From: Photobacterium angustum
GTDB lineage: Bacteria > Pseudomonadota > Gammaproteobacteria > Enterobacterales > Vibrionaceae
Assembly (NCBI RefSeq): GCF_002954615.1
Contig: NZ_MSCJ01000001.1
Span: 1,860,001-1,924,000, forward strand
Length of the DNA: 64,000 nucleotides
Reading direction: 5' to 3'
The notes under the pieces are model-generated. The model was not told where the DNA came from. It was given only the letters and a program-made list of their open reading frames with translations, and did not search any database. Positions 1-8,923 of the stretch are shown here, piece after piece (the first letter of the stretch is position 1; each line of letters starts with the position of its first letter). Position numbers and translations under genes: made by a program.

Positions 1-917
1 GGCTAAATACTCTACCTAAACAATTAAGTGATTGGGAAAATAGAGAGCACGGTGATATGGCTCGTTGGGTTCGCGCATTGCAAAAGTTCCCAACCGATAA
101 ACCCGATATTATTGATTTAAAAAATGAAGTTAGTGTTCGTAATGAAGTCCCAATTGCCGATGGCGAGAAAAAACGTTTAGAAAGTCTATTACGTTTGCTT
201 CACCCTTGGCGTAAAGGCCCATTCACCATGCACGATATTCATATCGATACTGAGTGGCGCTCAGATTGGAAATGGGATCGTGTACTGCCTCACATTACAC
301 CACTAAAAGGTCGTAGCGTATTAGATGTAGGCTGTGGTAATGGCTATCATATGTGGCGCATGTTGGGTGAAGGTGCAAAGCTTACCGTTGGTATCGACCC
401 ATCAAGCTTATTTTTAATTCAATTTGAAGCCATTAAACGATTAATGGGCAATGATAATCGCGCATTCTTATTACCATTAGGTATTGAAGAACTGCCAGAA
501 TTAAAAGCATTTGATACGGTATTTAGTATGGGGGTTCTGTACCACCGTCGTTCACCACTCGATCATATCATTCAGTTAAAAAATCAGCTGCGTAAAGGCG
601 GTGAAGTCATTCTAGAAACATTGGTGATTGATGGTGATGAAAATGCGGTATTGGTTCCAACTCACCGTTACGCCCAAATGCACAATGTTTATTTCTTCCC
701 ATCAGCAAAAGCATTAAAAGTGTGGATGGAAAAATGTGGCTTTGTTGATGTGCGTATTGTTGATGAGAATATAACAACAACAGATGAGCAAAGAACGACA
801 GATTGGATGACAAATAATTCCCTTCCAGAATACTTAGATCCAGAAAATCCGTCAAAAACTATCGAAGGATATCCAGCACCAAAACGTGCGGTTTTAATAG
901 CCCGCAATCCTGACTAG
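1..917 (+). CDS. cmoB: tRNA U34 carboxymethyltransferase CmoB, 5' end missing
   Basis: CmoB transfers a carboxymethyl group from carboxy-SAM to 5-hydroxyuridine at wobble position 34 of several tRNAs, giving cmo5U. The reading frame is open from base 3 with no start, and the first residues ([11 protein letters not shown]) align with the internal N-terminal part of E. coli CmoB, so roughly the first 20 residues lie outside the window. An in-frame ATG at 57 is internal. The class I methyltransferase glycine-rich loop ([12 protein letters not shown]) and the family signatures [13 protein letters not shown] and [12 protein letters not shown] are intact. The C-terminus ([11 protein letters not shown]) matches the family end. 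A strong terminator follows directly. cmoA normally lies just upstream. Confidence 0.96.
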   Translation, partial: LNTLPKQLSDWENREHGDMARWVRALQKFPTDKPDIIDLKNEVSVRNEVPIADGEKKRLESLLRLLHPWRKGPFTMHDIHIDTEWRSDWKWDRVLPHITPLKGRSVLDVGCGNGYHMWRMLGEGAKLTVGIDPSSLFLIQFEAIKRLMGNDNRAFLLPLGIEELPELKAFDTVFSMGVLYHRRSPLDHIIQLKNQLRKGGEVILETLVIDGDENAVLVPTHRYAQMHNVYFFPSAKALKVWMEKCGFVDVRIVDENITTTDEQRTTDWMTNNSLPEYLDPENPSKTIEGYPAPKRAVLIARNPD

Positions 918-928
918 TAACTGACACT

Positions 929-952
929 GGGATGCTGTTCGCATCCCTTTTT
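929..952 (+). terminator. Intrinsic terminator of cmoB
   Basis: A 7-bp perfect stem (GGGATGC/GCATCCC) with loop TGTTC is followed by five T. It starts 12 nt after the cmoB stop and separates cmoB from the next cassette. Confidence 0.85.
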
Positions 953-1003
953 GTAAGGTAAACTACGGTCGACATTAGAAAATAGACGCACATAGGAGAT
1001 ATG

Positions 1004-1813
1004 ATGCTTCGCTTCAGCGTACCATTAATCACAATTGCAATACTGACAGGGTGTTCAACCACGCAGCCTCAAGATCATCAAGAAACCTTGGCTGCGATCA
1101 GCAACGTAGAACAGAACATTAATTCTCAATTCGATACTGTTTCTACTCGAATGGATTCACAACAGCAATATATTACCGAGCTAGAAAGTAAATTAGCGTC
1201 TATATCTAAAGATCTAAAGTTTATTAAGCAAAAAAGCTTAGAAAAGCCTAAAGTTATTGTTGAAAAACAAATTGTTCGAGTGCCTATTGAGCCTAAAATT
1301 GAAGAAAATCCAACACAAGCCAATGGTAAAGCTATCCTTGGTCAGGAAGAGTGGGTTTGGCTTGATTCGGTTAAATCATTCTTTAGAGCACGTGTCGATA
1401 CAGGTGCAACCACCTCTTCTTTAAATGCTGTTGATGTACAAACTTTTGAACGAGATGGTAAAGAGTGGGTGCGTTTTAGCCTAAGCCATGATTCAGCAGA
1501 AGATACACCAGAAGAAAAAGCACAAAACGATAAAGCAACACCTGAAACTATCGAAGCACCTATTCTGCGTTGGGTTCGTATCCGCCAATCAACCTCAGAA
1601 GATGCGGTACGTCGCCCTGTAATTGAAGCTTGGATCACGCTTGGCAATTTACATGAAAAAGCGCAATTCACGCTTGCAGATCGAACTAAGATGGATTTCC
1701 CTGTTTTATTGGGTCGTGAGTTCTTTAAAGACATTGCACTCGTTGATGTGGGTAAAGAATTTGTTCAAGGAAAAACTGAGCCAAAACCAGAGCCAGTTAG
1801 TGCTAATAAATAA
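1004..1813 (+). CDS. Lipoprotein retropepsin-like protease of the 'ATP-dependent zinc protease' (RimB/PF05618) family
   Basis: A signal sequence ends in the lipobox LTGC (Cys18 counted from the upstream Met), which predicts a lipoprotein. A coiled-coil-like stretch (about residues 25–80) and a Pro/Lys linker lead to the conserved domain (about 110–250). That domain has VDTGATTSS around Asp133, a retropepsin-type D-T-G-A active site, and LLGREFF near 237. The family is often called 'ATP-dependent zinc protease', although the motif points to an aspartic peptidase. Two adjacent ATGs exist at 1001 and 1004. The AGGAG at 994–998 lies only 2 nt from the first and 5 nt from the second, so 1004 is preferred. 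The stop is 14 nt before a 7TM/transglutaminase-like gene, and the two are probably co-transcribed. The substrate is unknown. Confidence 0.85.
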   Translation: MLRFSVPLITIAILTGCSTTQPQDHQETLAAISNVEQNINSQFDTVSTRMDSQQQYITELESKLASISKDLKFIKQKSLEKPKVIVEKQIVRVPIEPKIEENPTQANGKAILGQEEWVWLDSVKSFFRARVDTGATTSSLNAVDVQTFERDGKEWVRFSLSHDSAEDTPEEKAQNDKATPETIEAPILRWVRIRQSTSEDAVRRPVIEAWITLGNLHEKAQFTLADRTKMDFPVLLGREFFKDIALVDVGKEFVQGKTEPKPEPVSANK

Positions 1814-1827
1814 ATGATGAGGATGTC

Positions 1828-3336
1828 ATGACGTCTAGAGTACCTTTTTATATCCTTATTTCACTGCTTATTATTGCAGGTTTAGGGCTGAGCATGTATC
1901 GCCACGATGTCTACGGTGTGCCGTGGACACCAGGCGATGAGCGTGCAGTGTGGGAAGTTGAAGCACGTGTTCAATTCGATGCTGTTGGTGATCCTGTACA
2001 AGTTAAAATGGCGACGCCTGAAACACAGGAAGGCTTTACCTTAATTGATGAAAGTACGTCGTCTCCTCCTGGCTACTCTGTACTTATTCATGATACGAAA
2101 GAAGGTCACCAAGCTGACTGGGCTACGCGTACCGCAATGGGTAAGCAAGTGCTTTACTACAAAACTCAACTTCTTGTTGATGATCAAGCACAGTACAAAG
2201 AGATCCCACCTAAAGGTGAACCTGCAGCGGTTAGTTTAAGTAACCCACAACAAACAGCAGCAACAGCACTGTTAACACAGGCGCGTAATTTATCTGCGAA
2301 CAACACCACGTTTACCCGTGAACTTATTCGCCAATTACAAGATAAACAAAACCAAAACGCATCTGTATTACTTGATTCTATGAGTCTGCAAGAAGCAATT
2401 ACGAATTTACTTTCACTTGAAGGTATTCATTCGCGTATTGTTAGCGGCTTAAAACTTGAAGATGGTCGTCGTCGCCAAACAGTGATGCCGATGGTTGAAG
2501 TTTGGGATAACAATAGTTGGAAACTCTTCAACCTTACCACTGGTGAAGAAGGCAAACCATCTGATGTAATGATTTGGAACCAACAAGGCAGTGCGATGCT
2601 AGATGTTGTTGGTGGTCGAAATTCTAATATTAGTTTTTCTATCATTGCTCAAGACATCACACCACAGCGTGCTACGCAAGAGAAGATTAAAGCCGAAGAT
2701 TTATTAAACTTCTCAATCCACTCATTACCGCTCGAAGAACAAGCAATGTTTAAAACCATTATGCTTGTTCCGATTGGCGCGCTAATTGTGGTATTCCTTC
2801 GCGTTATTATTGGCTTGAAAACCTCTGGTACTTTCATGCCAGTGTTAATCGCGGTTGCGTTTGTCCAAACACAATTATTAACGGGTATTGTCGGTTTCTT
2901 ATTGATTGTTGGTACAGGTTTAATTATTCGAAGTTATTTATCGAAGTTGAACTTGCTCTTAGTCTCGCGAATATCCGCGGTGATTATTACCGTAATATTG
3001 ATCATTTCAATATTCACAGTTGTCGCCTTTAAGATTGGTCTTATTGAAGGTCTAACCATTACCTTCTTCCCTATGATCATCTTGTCATGGACTATCGAAC
3101 GTATGTCGATTCTATGGGAAGAAGAAGGGGCAAAAGAAGTATTTGTTCAAGGTGGTGGCTCGCTACTAACAGCAATTTTAGTTTACCTTGCAATGACTAA
3201 CCCGATGATCCGTCATCTAACATTTAACTTTATTGGTGTTCAGTTCATTATCCTAGCGGTGATCCTAATGCTAGGTAACTACACAGGTTATCGTTTAAGT
3301 GAACTTCGTCGTTTTAAGCCGCTAACTGAGGATTAA
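1828..3336 (+). CDS. Inactive-transglutaminase/7TM membrane protein (UUP1 family)
   Basis: This 502-aa protein has an N-terminal membrane anchor (about residues 7–23), a periplasmic region of about 280 residues, and a C-terminal block of about seven hydrophobic helices (about 311–490). The architecture fits the family with an inactive transglutaminase-like domain fused to a 7TM domain (Pfam Transglut_i_TM and 7TM_transglut). I see no obvious Cys-His-Asp triad; the soluble part has no cysteine. GATGAGGA at 1816–1823 provides the ribosome site. It lies between a retropepsin-like lipoprotein and an ATP-grasp ligase (3 nt to the next start), a conserved trio thought to modify or process peptides at the envelope. 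Biochemical function is unproven. Confidence 0.85.
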   Translation: MTSRVPFYILISLLIIAGLGLSMYRHDVYGVPWTPGDERAVWEVEARVQFDAVGDPVQVKMATPETQEGFTLIDESTSSPPGYSVLIHDTKEGHQADWATRTAMGKQVLYYKTQLLVDDQAQYKEIPPKGEPAAVSLSNPQQTAATALLTQARNLSANNTTFTRELIRQLQDKQNQNASVLLDSMSLQEAITNLLSLEGIHSRIVSGLKLEDGRRRQTVMPMVEVWDNNSWKLFNLTTGEEGKPSDVMIWNQQGSAMLDVVGGRNSNISFSIIAQDITPQRATQEKIKAEDLLNFSIHSLPLEEQAMFKTIMLVPIGALIVVFLRVIIGLKTSGTFMPVLIAVAFVQTQLLTGIVGFLLIVGTGLIIRSYLSKLNLLLVSRISAVIITVILIISIFTVVAFKIGLIEGLTITFFPMIILSWTIERMSILWEEEGAKEVFVQGGGSLLTAILVYLAMTNPMIRHLTFNFIGVQFIILAVILMLGNYTGYRLSELRRFKPLTED

Positions 3337-3339
3337 TCG

Positions 3340-4314
3340 ATGAATTTACTTGCACGTTTTACTTCACCAAACAAGCTGAAAGAACGTGGCATCATGGGGA
3401 TGAACAAGCGTAATCATAGCTACATTGGTCGCTATAATGATCGCAGCCTTTATCCTCTTGTTGATGATAAATTAAAAACAAAATTTATCGCCCAACAAGC
3501 AGGTGCAACCGTTCCTGATTTGATCGGTGTTATCGATAGCCAAGGCTCAGTAAAAAAAATCCACGATATGGTAAAAGATTGGCCTGGATTTGTGATTAAG
3601 CCCGCACAAGGCTCGGGCGGTAAAGGCATTTTAGTTATTGTTAAGCACAAAGATGGTATTTATGTAAAACCGTCTGGTGCTGAAATCAATAAACAAGATG
3701 TTGAACGTCATATTACCAATACCCTCGCGGGACTATTCTCGTTGGGTGGTAAAAATGATGTCGCCATGGTCGAAAACTTGATCCAATTTGATAATGTTTT
3801 TGATGGCTTTAGTTTTGAAGGTGTACCTGATGTTCGTGTCATCGTATTTAAAGGCTATCCTGTGATGGCGATGATGCGTTGTTCGACCTCTGCGTCCGAT
3901 GGTAAAGCAAACTTGCACCAAGGTGCTGTCGGTGTAGGGATTGATATCGCGTCAGGTAAAGCAGTACGAGCAGTTCAATTTAATCAGCCAATTGAACACC
4001 ATCCTGATACTGATCGTTTACTCAGCGAGCTTCAAGTACCTAATTGGAACAAGCTGCTAACGCTTGCTGCGAGTGCTTGGGAAATGACTGGCTTAGGCTA
4101 CATGGGTACAGATATGGTGTTAGACAAAGTGAAAGGCCCTATGGTACTAGAGCTCAATGCTCGACCAGGATTGGCTATTCAAATTGCAAATGGTTGTGGT
4201 TTACTCCCTCGCCTTCGCCATATTGAAAATATCGGTACTTCAGCACATACGCCAACACCTGAAGAGCGTGTCGCTTATGCTGCTCACCAGTTCGGTGTCA
4301 AACCTAAGTTTTAA
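3340..4314 (+). CDS. ATP-grasp ligase, alpha-L-glutamate ligase-like (RimK-related)
   Basis: This 324-aa protein carries ATP-grasp features: a nucleotide-binding segment around GFVIKPAQGSGGKGILVI (near residue 85) and a metal-binding C-terminal segment LELNARPGLAIQIAN (near 275). RimK-type ligases use ATP to join an amino group to a carboxylate through an acyl phosphate. There is no signal peptide, so it is likely cytosolic. It starts 3 nt after the 7TM gene stop, so it is very probably translated in the same operon. Family knowledge: the retropepsin, 7TM-transglutaminase and ATP-grasp trio recurs in proteobacteria. The substrate is not known. A strong terminator follows the gene. Confidence 0.88.
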   Translation: MNLLARFTSPNKLKERGIMGMNKRNHSYIGRYNDRSLYPLVDDKLKTKFIAQQAGATVPDLIGVIDSQGSVKKIHDMVKDWPGFVIKPAQGSGGKGILVIVKHKDGIYVKPSGAEINKQDVERHITNTLAGLFSLGGKNDVAMVENLIQFDNVFDGFSFEGVPDVRVIVFKGYPVMAMMRCSTSASDGKANLHQGAVGVGIDIASGKAVRAVQFNQPIEHHPDTDRLLSELQVPNWNKLLTLAASAWEMTGLGYMGTDMVLDKVKGPMVLELNARPGLAIQIANGCGLLPRLRHIENIGTSAHTPTPEERVAYAAHQFGVKPKF

Positions 4315-4336
4315 TCTTCTCGGTTAATATCTTTTG

Positions 4337-4370
4337 AAAGCCCTGTCGTGTTATGACGACAGGGCTTTTT
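4337..4370 (+). terminator. Intrinsic terminator of the ATP-grasp cassette
   Basis: A 13-bp perfect stem (AAAGCCCTGTCGT and its complement) with a 6-nt loop runs into a T tract. It closes the three-gene unit. Confidence 0.9.
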
Positions 4371-4436
4371 TATTTTTATTAATAGAATAAAAAAATTAAA
4401 GCTCTTGGTATTGATGTCGATATAAAGAGTATCAAT

Positions 4437-4964
4437 ATGATTAAGGCTTACTTTTCCATGCAACACATTTCTTTAGATAATATGCTGATCAATGAGATCC
4501 AGCTCGGTACAGGACTCAACCAAGCGGTTGAATCTGGTCGCCGTGCTGATTTCTCATTAATGCTTGCATTGCTATCTTCTGAATTAATGGAAAATACACC
4601 GCAAGATAACGAACCTGAGCAGATTCAAACAGAGCAACAACTGCGTGCTTATTTTGAGCTACCCTCTCCTCAACCGCTGACCACATCAGAGCATTGTTAC
4701 CAACGCTCTGCGGATCAGGCAAAAGCTTTTCATGAATCAGGTATTGCGAGTACCCGTTTACTACACGGCCTACAACCAACAGCGTTAACATTCCCAGCCG
4801 AGAACACCAAAGGATTACCTGAAGATCTCTTTCATAACCTTTCTGTACACGAACGTCGCAAGCTTCCACCAGAAGAGCCTCGCCCTATCTCTGCGTCACC
4901 AAAAAACTTATATACTTCGCTTATTCATGCCAAGCGAACTTCTGAGCTTTTTCACGCTGCTTAA
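4437..4964 (+). CDS. Hypothetical protein (about 175 aa)
   Basis: I recognise no domain. The protein is soluble-looking, with no signal peptide or membrane helix. It has an acidic/Gln-rich middle (around residues 55–65) and a basic, Pro-rich C-terminal part (HERRKLPPEEPRP). Composition and codon use resemble the neighbours, and the frame is open between two terminators, which supports a real gene. The start is uncertain: ATG 4437 has a weak AAAGAG upstream, while internal Met codons at 4455 and 4482 are alternatives. It resembles conserved Vibrionaceae proteins of unknown role, from memory only. It is probably monocistronic. Confidence 0.6.
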   Translation: MIKAYFSMQHISLDNMLINEIQLGTGLNQAVESGRRADFSLMLALLSSELMENTPQDNEPEQIQTEQQLRAYFELPSPQPLTTSEHCYQRSADQAKAFHESGIASTRLLHGLQPTALTFPAENTKGLPEDLFHNLSVHERRKLPPEEPRPISASPKNLYTSLIHAKRTSELFHAA

Positions 4965-5144
4965 TGTCCATATAACTATCTGCCAATCCAACAATGATAC
5001 GCAATAGGTATCTTTGTGAGCGCAATCAAACATTGTCACATCTAATTATTCTATTGTGAAAGCGCTAACTAATATGGTTATTAACTACTTTAGGTCTGAT
5101 CAGTTAATGCCATATTAATATGATAATTTTTGGATGATACTACT

Positions 5145-5822
5145 ATGCGTATTGATCAATCTGTAATAGTCATCACTGCGGCAGGTACTCTCATCGGTAA
5201 AGCCATGGCTCTTCATTTCGCATCATTAGGGGCGAAACTTGCTCTCGTTGATAATGACATCAACAAGTTAGAGGCAACACAGGATGCTTGCTCTCAATTT
5301 TCTAGTCATATCAACATCTTTCATTTAGAAGACACCCAACCGCATTCTATTAAACAAGTCTTTACCCATATTCAGCGCCAACTAGGGACTTTTAATGTCC
5401 TGCTCAACACATGGCCCAAATGTACGAATACGCCTAGTATTCTTGAACCTAATGCAATTAATGAATTCAACGATGTAATGTGTAACAGCGCAACAACTTT
5501 TTTTAGCGTTGGACAAATAGCAGCAACAATAATGCAAGGCAACAAACAACCAGCCGTCATTATTAATTTAGCCCTACAACCATCTAGCCATCACACTCAC
5601 CTTTCCGATACCAGTAAATCAGTAATACAAGGCTTAACTTTTGGCTGGTCTAAAGAATTATCTTCTTTGAATATCCGAGTAGGTGCCATTATTCCAATTA
5701 CTTCAGATAAACAGACAATGGTCCATACACGATTACAAGAAGAGATAGTCAGTTGCACGGAATACATTATTACTAATGATTCCTTCAATGGCAGGATACT
5801 TGAAGCAGAGTGTTTGATATAA
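5145..5822 (+). CDS. Divergent short-chain dehydrogenase/reductase (SDR)-like protein, probably degenerate
   Basis: The fold pattern is SDR: an N-terminal beta-alpha-beta with TAAGTLIGKAMALHF near residue 12, an acidic residue after the second strand (LALVDND), and the helix near TSKSVIQGLTFGWSKEL. Key residues are altered. The TGxxxGIG loop is partly lost, the NNAG strand reads LLNTWP, and the catalytic Tyr of YxxxK is Ser while the Lys remains. It may therefore lack ordinary dehydrogenase activity. ATG 5145 is preferred over the in-frame TTG at 5130 because GGAT at 5132–5135 is suitably spaced from it. It converges on adhE with a shared terminator. Function is unknown. Confidence 0.7.
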   Translation: MRIDQSVIVITAAGTLIGKAMALHFASLGAKLALVDNDINKLEATQDACSQFSSHINIFHLEDTQPHSIKQVFTHIQRQLGTFNVLLNTWPKCTNTPSILEPNAINEFNDVMCNSATTFFSVGQIAATIMQGNKQPAVIINLALQPSSHHTHLSDTSKSVIQGLTFGWSKELSSLNIRVGAIIPITSDKQTMVHTRLQEEIVSCTEYIITNDSFNGRILEAECLI

Positions 5823-5837
5823 GCATCTATAAGATAT

Positions 5838-5869
5838 AAAAAAGCCCGCTAAGTTAGCGGGCTTTTTTT
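5838..5869. terminator. Bidirectional terminator between the SDR gene and adhE
   Basis: The stem AAAGCCCGCT/AGCGGGCTTT has a small loop (AAGTT) and A and T tracts on either side, so it can end transcription from both convergent genes. Confidence 0.88.
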
Positions 5870-5885
5870 CAATCAGTGCTCGATA

Positions 5886-8567
5886 TTAAGCTTTTGCTTT
5901 TTTACCTTTAGTGGTTTTCACTGGCTCTGATTTTTTAATCACTGTTGTGCCTTCAAACGCTTCACCTTCAATGAAAGGCTTACCGTAGTAAGATGCCATT
6001 AGTACATCTTTAAGCTCAGAGATTAGAGGGTAACGAGGGTTTGCACCAGTACACTGGTCATCAAACGCTTCTACCGCTAGCTCATCAACTTTCGCAAGGA
6101 AATCAGCTTCTGCAACGCCTGCTTCTTGGATTGACATAGGGATCTGAAGATTCACTTTCAGTTCTTCTAACCAAGTTAATAGACGCTCAATTTTCTGTGC
6201 TGTACGGTCACCCGCATGTGATAGACCTAAGTGATCAGCAACTTCAGCATAACGACGACGCGCTTGTGGGCTTGCGTACTGTGAGAATGCTGTTTGCTTT
6301 GTTGGGTTATCATTCGCGTTGTAACGAACAACGTTAGAAATCAACAATGCGTTAGCAAGACCATGAGGTACGTGGAACTCAGCACCTAGTTTGTGCGCCA
6401 TTGAGTGACAAACACCTAGGAATGCGTTAGCAAACGCGATACCTGCGATAGTTGCCGCATTGTGTACTTTCTCACGTGCGATTGGATCATTAGCACCATT
6501 TGCATAGCTTGATGGTAAGTACTCTTTTAGCATTCTTAGTGCTTGAAGTGCTTGACCATCAGAGTATTCATTAGCAAGAACAGATACATAAGCTTCTAAT
6601 GCGTGAGTGACGGCATCGTAACCACCAAACGCTGTTAGCGACTTAGGCATGTTCATCACAAGGTTCGCATCAACGATAGCCATGTGAGGTGTTAATTCAT
6701 AATCTGCTAGTGGGTACTTAGCACCTGTTTTATCATCAGTTACAACCGCAAATGGTGTTACTTCAGAACCTGTACCAGATGTAGTAGTAATACATACTAG
6801 CTCAGCTTTCTTACCCATTTTAGGGAACTTGTAAATACGCTTACGAATATCCATAAAGCGCATTGCTAGTTCTTCGAAATGCGTTTCAGGGTGCTCGTAC
6901 ATTACCCACATGATCTTCGCAGCATCCATTGGTGAACCACCACCGAGTGCAATAATCACATCAGGTTGGAAGCTCTTCATTGCTTCAGCGCCTTTCTCAA
7001 CAACAGACAGTGTTGGATCCGCTTCTACATCAAAGAATGTTTGAACTTCGATACCTTGTGCTTTAAGCAAAGATACGATTTCATCTGCGTAACCGTTATT
7101 AAATAGGAAACGGTCTGTTACTAAGAACGCACGTTTCTTACCTTCTAAATCGCTAAGTGCAATTGGAAGGCTACCACGACGGAAGTAAATTGATTTAGGT
7201 AGTTTATGCCACAACATATTTTCAGCTCGCTTCGCTACTGTCTTCTTGTTGATAAGGTGCTTAGGACCTACGTTCTCAGAGATAGAGTTACCACCCCATG
7301 AACCACAACCTAGCGTTAGCGAAGGCGCAACGTTAAAGTTGTAAAGATCACCGATACCACCATGAGTTGTTGGGATATTTACAAGAATACGTGCGGTTTT
7401 CATTTTGTCGCCGAAGTACTTAATACGATCAGCGTTAGTATCTTGGTTAGTGTATAGGCCTGATGTATGGCCGATACCACCAATCTCTACCATTGTTACT
7501 GCTTGATCTACTGCATTTTCAAATGAAGACGCGCGGAACATACCTAATGTAGGAGATAATTTCTCATGTGCGAACTCGTCGTCGAAAGAAACTTGCTCAC
7601 CTTCACCGATAAGGATCTTAGTATTAGCAGGAACAGTAACACCCGCCATTTCAGCGATCTTCGTTGCTGGCTGACCTACGATATCTGCATTAAGGTTACC
7701 GTTGATAAGCAGAATTTTACGAACTTTATTCGCTTCATCTTTTGATAAAACGTAGCCATTGTGAGAAGCAAAACGCTCTTTCACTTCATCATAGACTTCG
7801 TCCATAACGATTACTGCTTGCTCTGAGGCACAAACAACGCCGTTATCAAACGTTTTTGACATAAGAACAGATGCAACAGCACGCTTAACATCAGCCGTTT
7901 CATCGATAACAACAGGTACGTTACCCGCACCAACACCGATAGCTGGTTTACCAGAAGAGTAAGCCGCTTTAACCATGCCTGGACCACCAGTCGCAAGGAT
8001 AAGGTTGATATCATCGTGCTTCATTAGTGCATTAGATAGTTCTACTGATGGTTGATCAATCCAGCCAATAATATCTTTTGGTGCACCCGCGGCAACAGCG
8101 GCATCTAATACTAATTTAGCAGCAGCGTTAGTTGAGTCTTTAGCACGTGGGTGTGGCGAGAAAATAATTGCGTTACGTGTTTTAAGAGAGATTAAAGATT
8201 TGAAGATAGCTGTAGATGTTGGGTTAGTCGTTGGAACGATACCACAAATAATACCTACAGGCTCAGCAATAGTCATGGTGCCGAACTCATCGTTCTCTTC
8301 CAAGATACCGCATGTCTTTTCGTCTTTGTATTTGTTGTAGATAAATTCAGAAGCGAAGTGGTTTTTAATAACCTTGTCTTCGATGATACCCATACCAGAT
8401 TCAGCAACAGCTTGCTGAGCTAGAGGAATACGTGCGTTGTTTGCAGCAAGAGAAGCAGCGCGGAAAATTTTATCCACTTGCTCTTGAGAGAAAGTTGCAA
8501 ATTCTTTTTGTGCCGCTTTAACGCGTGCAACCATTGCATCTAGTTCAGTGATATTTGTAACAGGCAT
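5886..8567 (-). CDS. adhE: Bifunctional aldehyde-alcohol dehydrogenase AdhE
   Basis: AdhE reduces acetyl-CoA to acetaldehyde and then to ethanol, regenerating NAD+ in fermentation. The 893 residues match the usual length (891 in E. coli). The N-terminal half is a CoA-acylating aldehyde dehydrogenase, with the nucleophilic Cys in NGVVCASEQ (near residue 245). The C-terminal half is an iron-dependent alcohol dehydrogenase with GGGSPMDAAK (cofactor site) and the iron-binding stretch HSMAHKLGAEFHVPHG. The C-terminal tail is Lys-rich (KTTKGKKAKA). An AGGAG ribosome site lies about 6 nt before the ATG. The gene is monocistronic, and its 5' region holds an FNR-like and a CRP-like site. Confidence 0.98.
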   Translation of the reverse strand: MPVTNITELDAMVARVKAAQKEFATFSQEQVDKIFRAASLAANNARIPLAQQAVAESGMGIIEDKVIKNHFASEFIYNKYKDEKTCGILEENDEFGTMTIAEPVGIICGIVPTTNPTSTAIFKSLISLKTRNAIIFSPHPRAKDSTNAAAKLVLDAAVAAGAPKDIIGWIDQPSVELSNALMKHDDINLILATGGPGMVKAAYSSGKPAIGVGAGNVPVVIDETADVKRAVASVLMSKTFDNGVVCASEQAVIVMDEVYDEVKERFASHNGYVLSKDEANKVRKILLINGNLNADIVGQPATKIAEMAGVTVPANTKILIGEGEQVSFDDEFAHEKLSPTLGMFRASSFENAVDQAVTMVEIGGIGHTSGLYTNQDTNADRIKYFGDKMKTARILVNIPTTHGGIGDLYNFNVAPSLTLGCGSWGGNSISENVGPKHLINKKTVAKRAENMLWHKLPKSIYFRRGSLPIALSDLEGKKRAFLVTDRFLFNNGYADEIVSLLKAQGIEVQTFFDVEADPTLSVVEKGAEAMKSFQPDVIIALGGGSPMDAAKIMWVMYEHPETHFEELAMRFMDIRKRIYKFPKMGKKAELVCITTTSGTGSEVTPFAVVTDDKTGAKYPLADYELTPHMAIVDANLVMNMPKSLTAFGGYDAVTHALEAYVSVLANEYSDGQALQALRMLKEYLPSSYANGANDPIAREKVHNAATIAGIAFANAFLGVCHSMAHKLGAEFHVPHGLANALLISNVVRYNANDNPTKQTAFSQYASPQARRRYAEVADHLGLSHAGDRTAQKIERLLTWLEELKVNLQIPMSIQEAGVAEADFLAKVDELAVEAFDDQCTGANPRYPLISELKDVLMASYYGKPFIEGEAFEGTTVIKKSEPVKTTKGKKAKA

Positions 8568-8712
8568 AGTAGACTCCTACCTTAAGATTGAAAACTTTTT
8601 AGTAAGGATACGGCTCAATTCCTTTCATTCTTAAAATTGTCGAATTAAGAAAATCACACACTTAGTAAATTACTTTCAAAATTGATTATATTTATTCATA
8701 TTACAAAAAGAT

Positions 8713-8726
8713 TTGATTTAGATCAG
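8713..8726. promoter_or_regulatory. FNR-like site upstream of adhE
   Basis: TTGATTTAGATCAG matches the FNR consensus TTGAT-N4-ATCAA at nine of ten fixed positions. It lies about 146 nt upstream of the adhE start codon. FNR control of a fermentative enzyme is plausible. The promoter itself was not identified, so activation or repression cannot be inferred from spacing. Confidence 0.5.
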
Positions 8727-8907
8727 TGTTAGCTCGGATGTTCAAATTACATCTAAAAACCATAAAAAACGAACAATAAATAAACAGATAATCTATAACA
8801 TCAATGTTTTCACTAACATTTCACATATCAGCGACAATAACCACTCAATTCACAAGGATAAATATTACGTAATAAAAATACATTTACTAGCCCTATATTT
8901 ATCCACT

Positions 8908-8923
8908 TGTGATAATTATCACC
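8908..8923. promoter_or_regulatory. CRP-like palindrome in the adhE–ychE intergenic region
   Basis: TGTGATAATTATCACC matches the CRP consensus TGTGA-N6-TCACA at nine of ten positions and contains the 14-bp perfect palindrome GTGATAATTATCAC. It lies about 340 nt upstream of adhE and 350 nt upstream of ychE. The AT-rich core also resembles part of a Fur box, so the regulator is uncertain. Confidence 0.4.
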
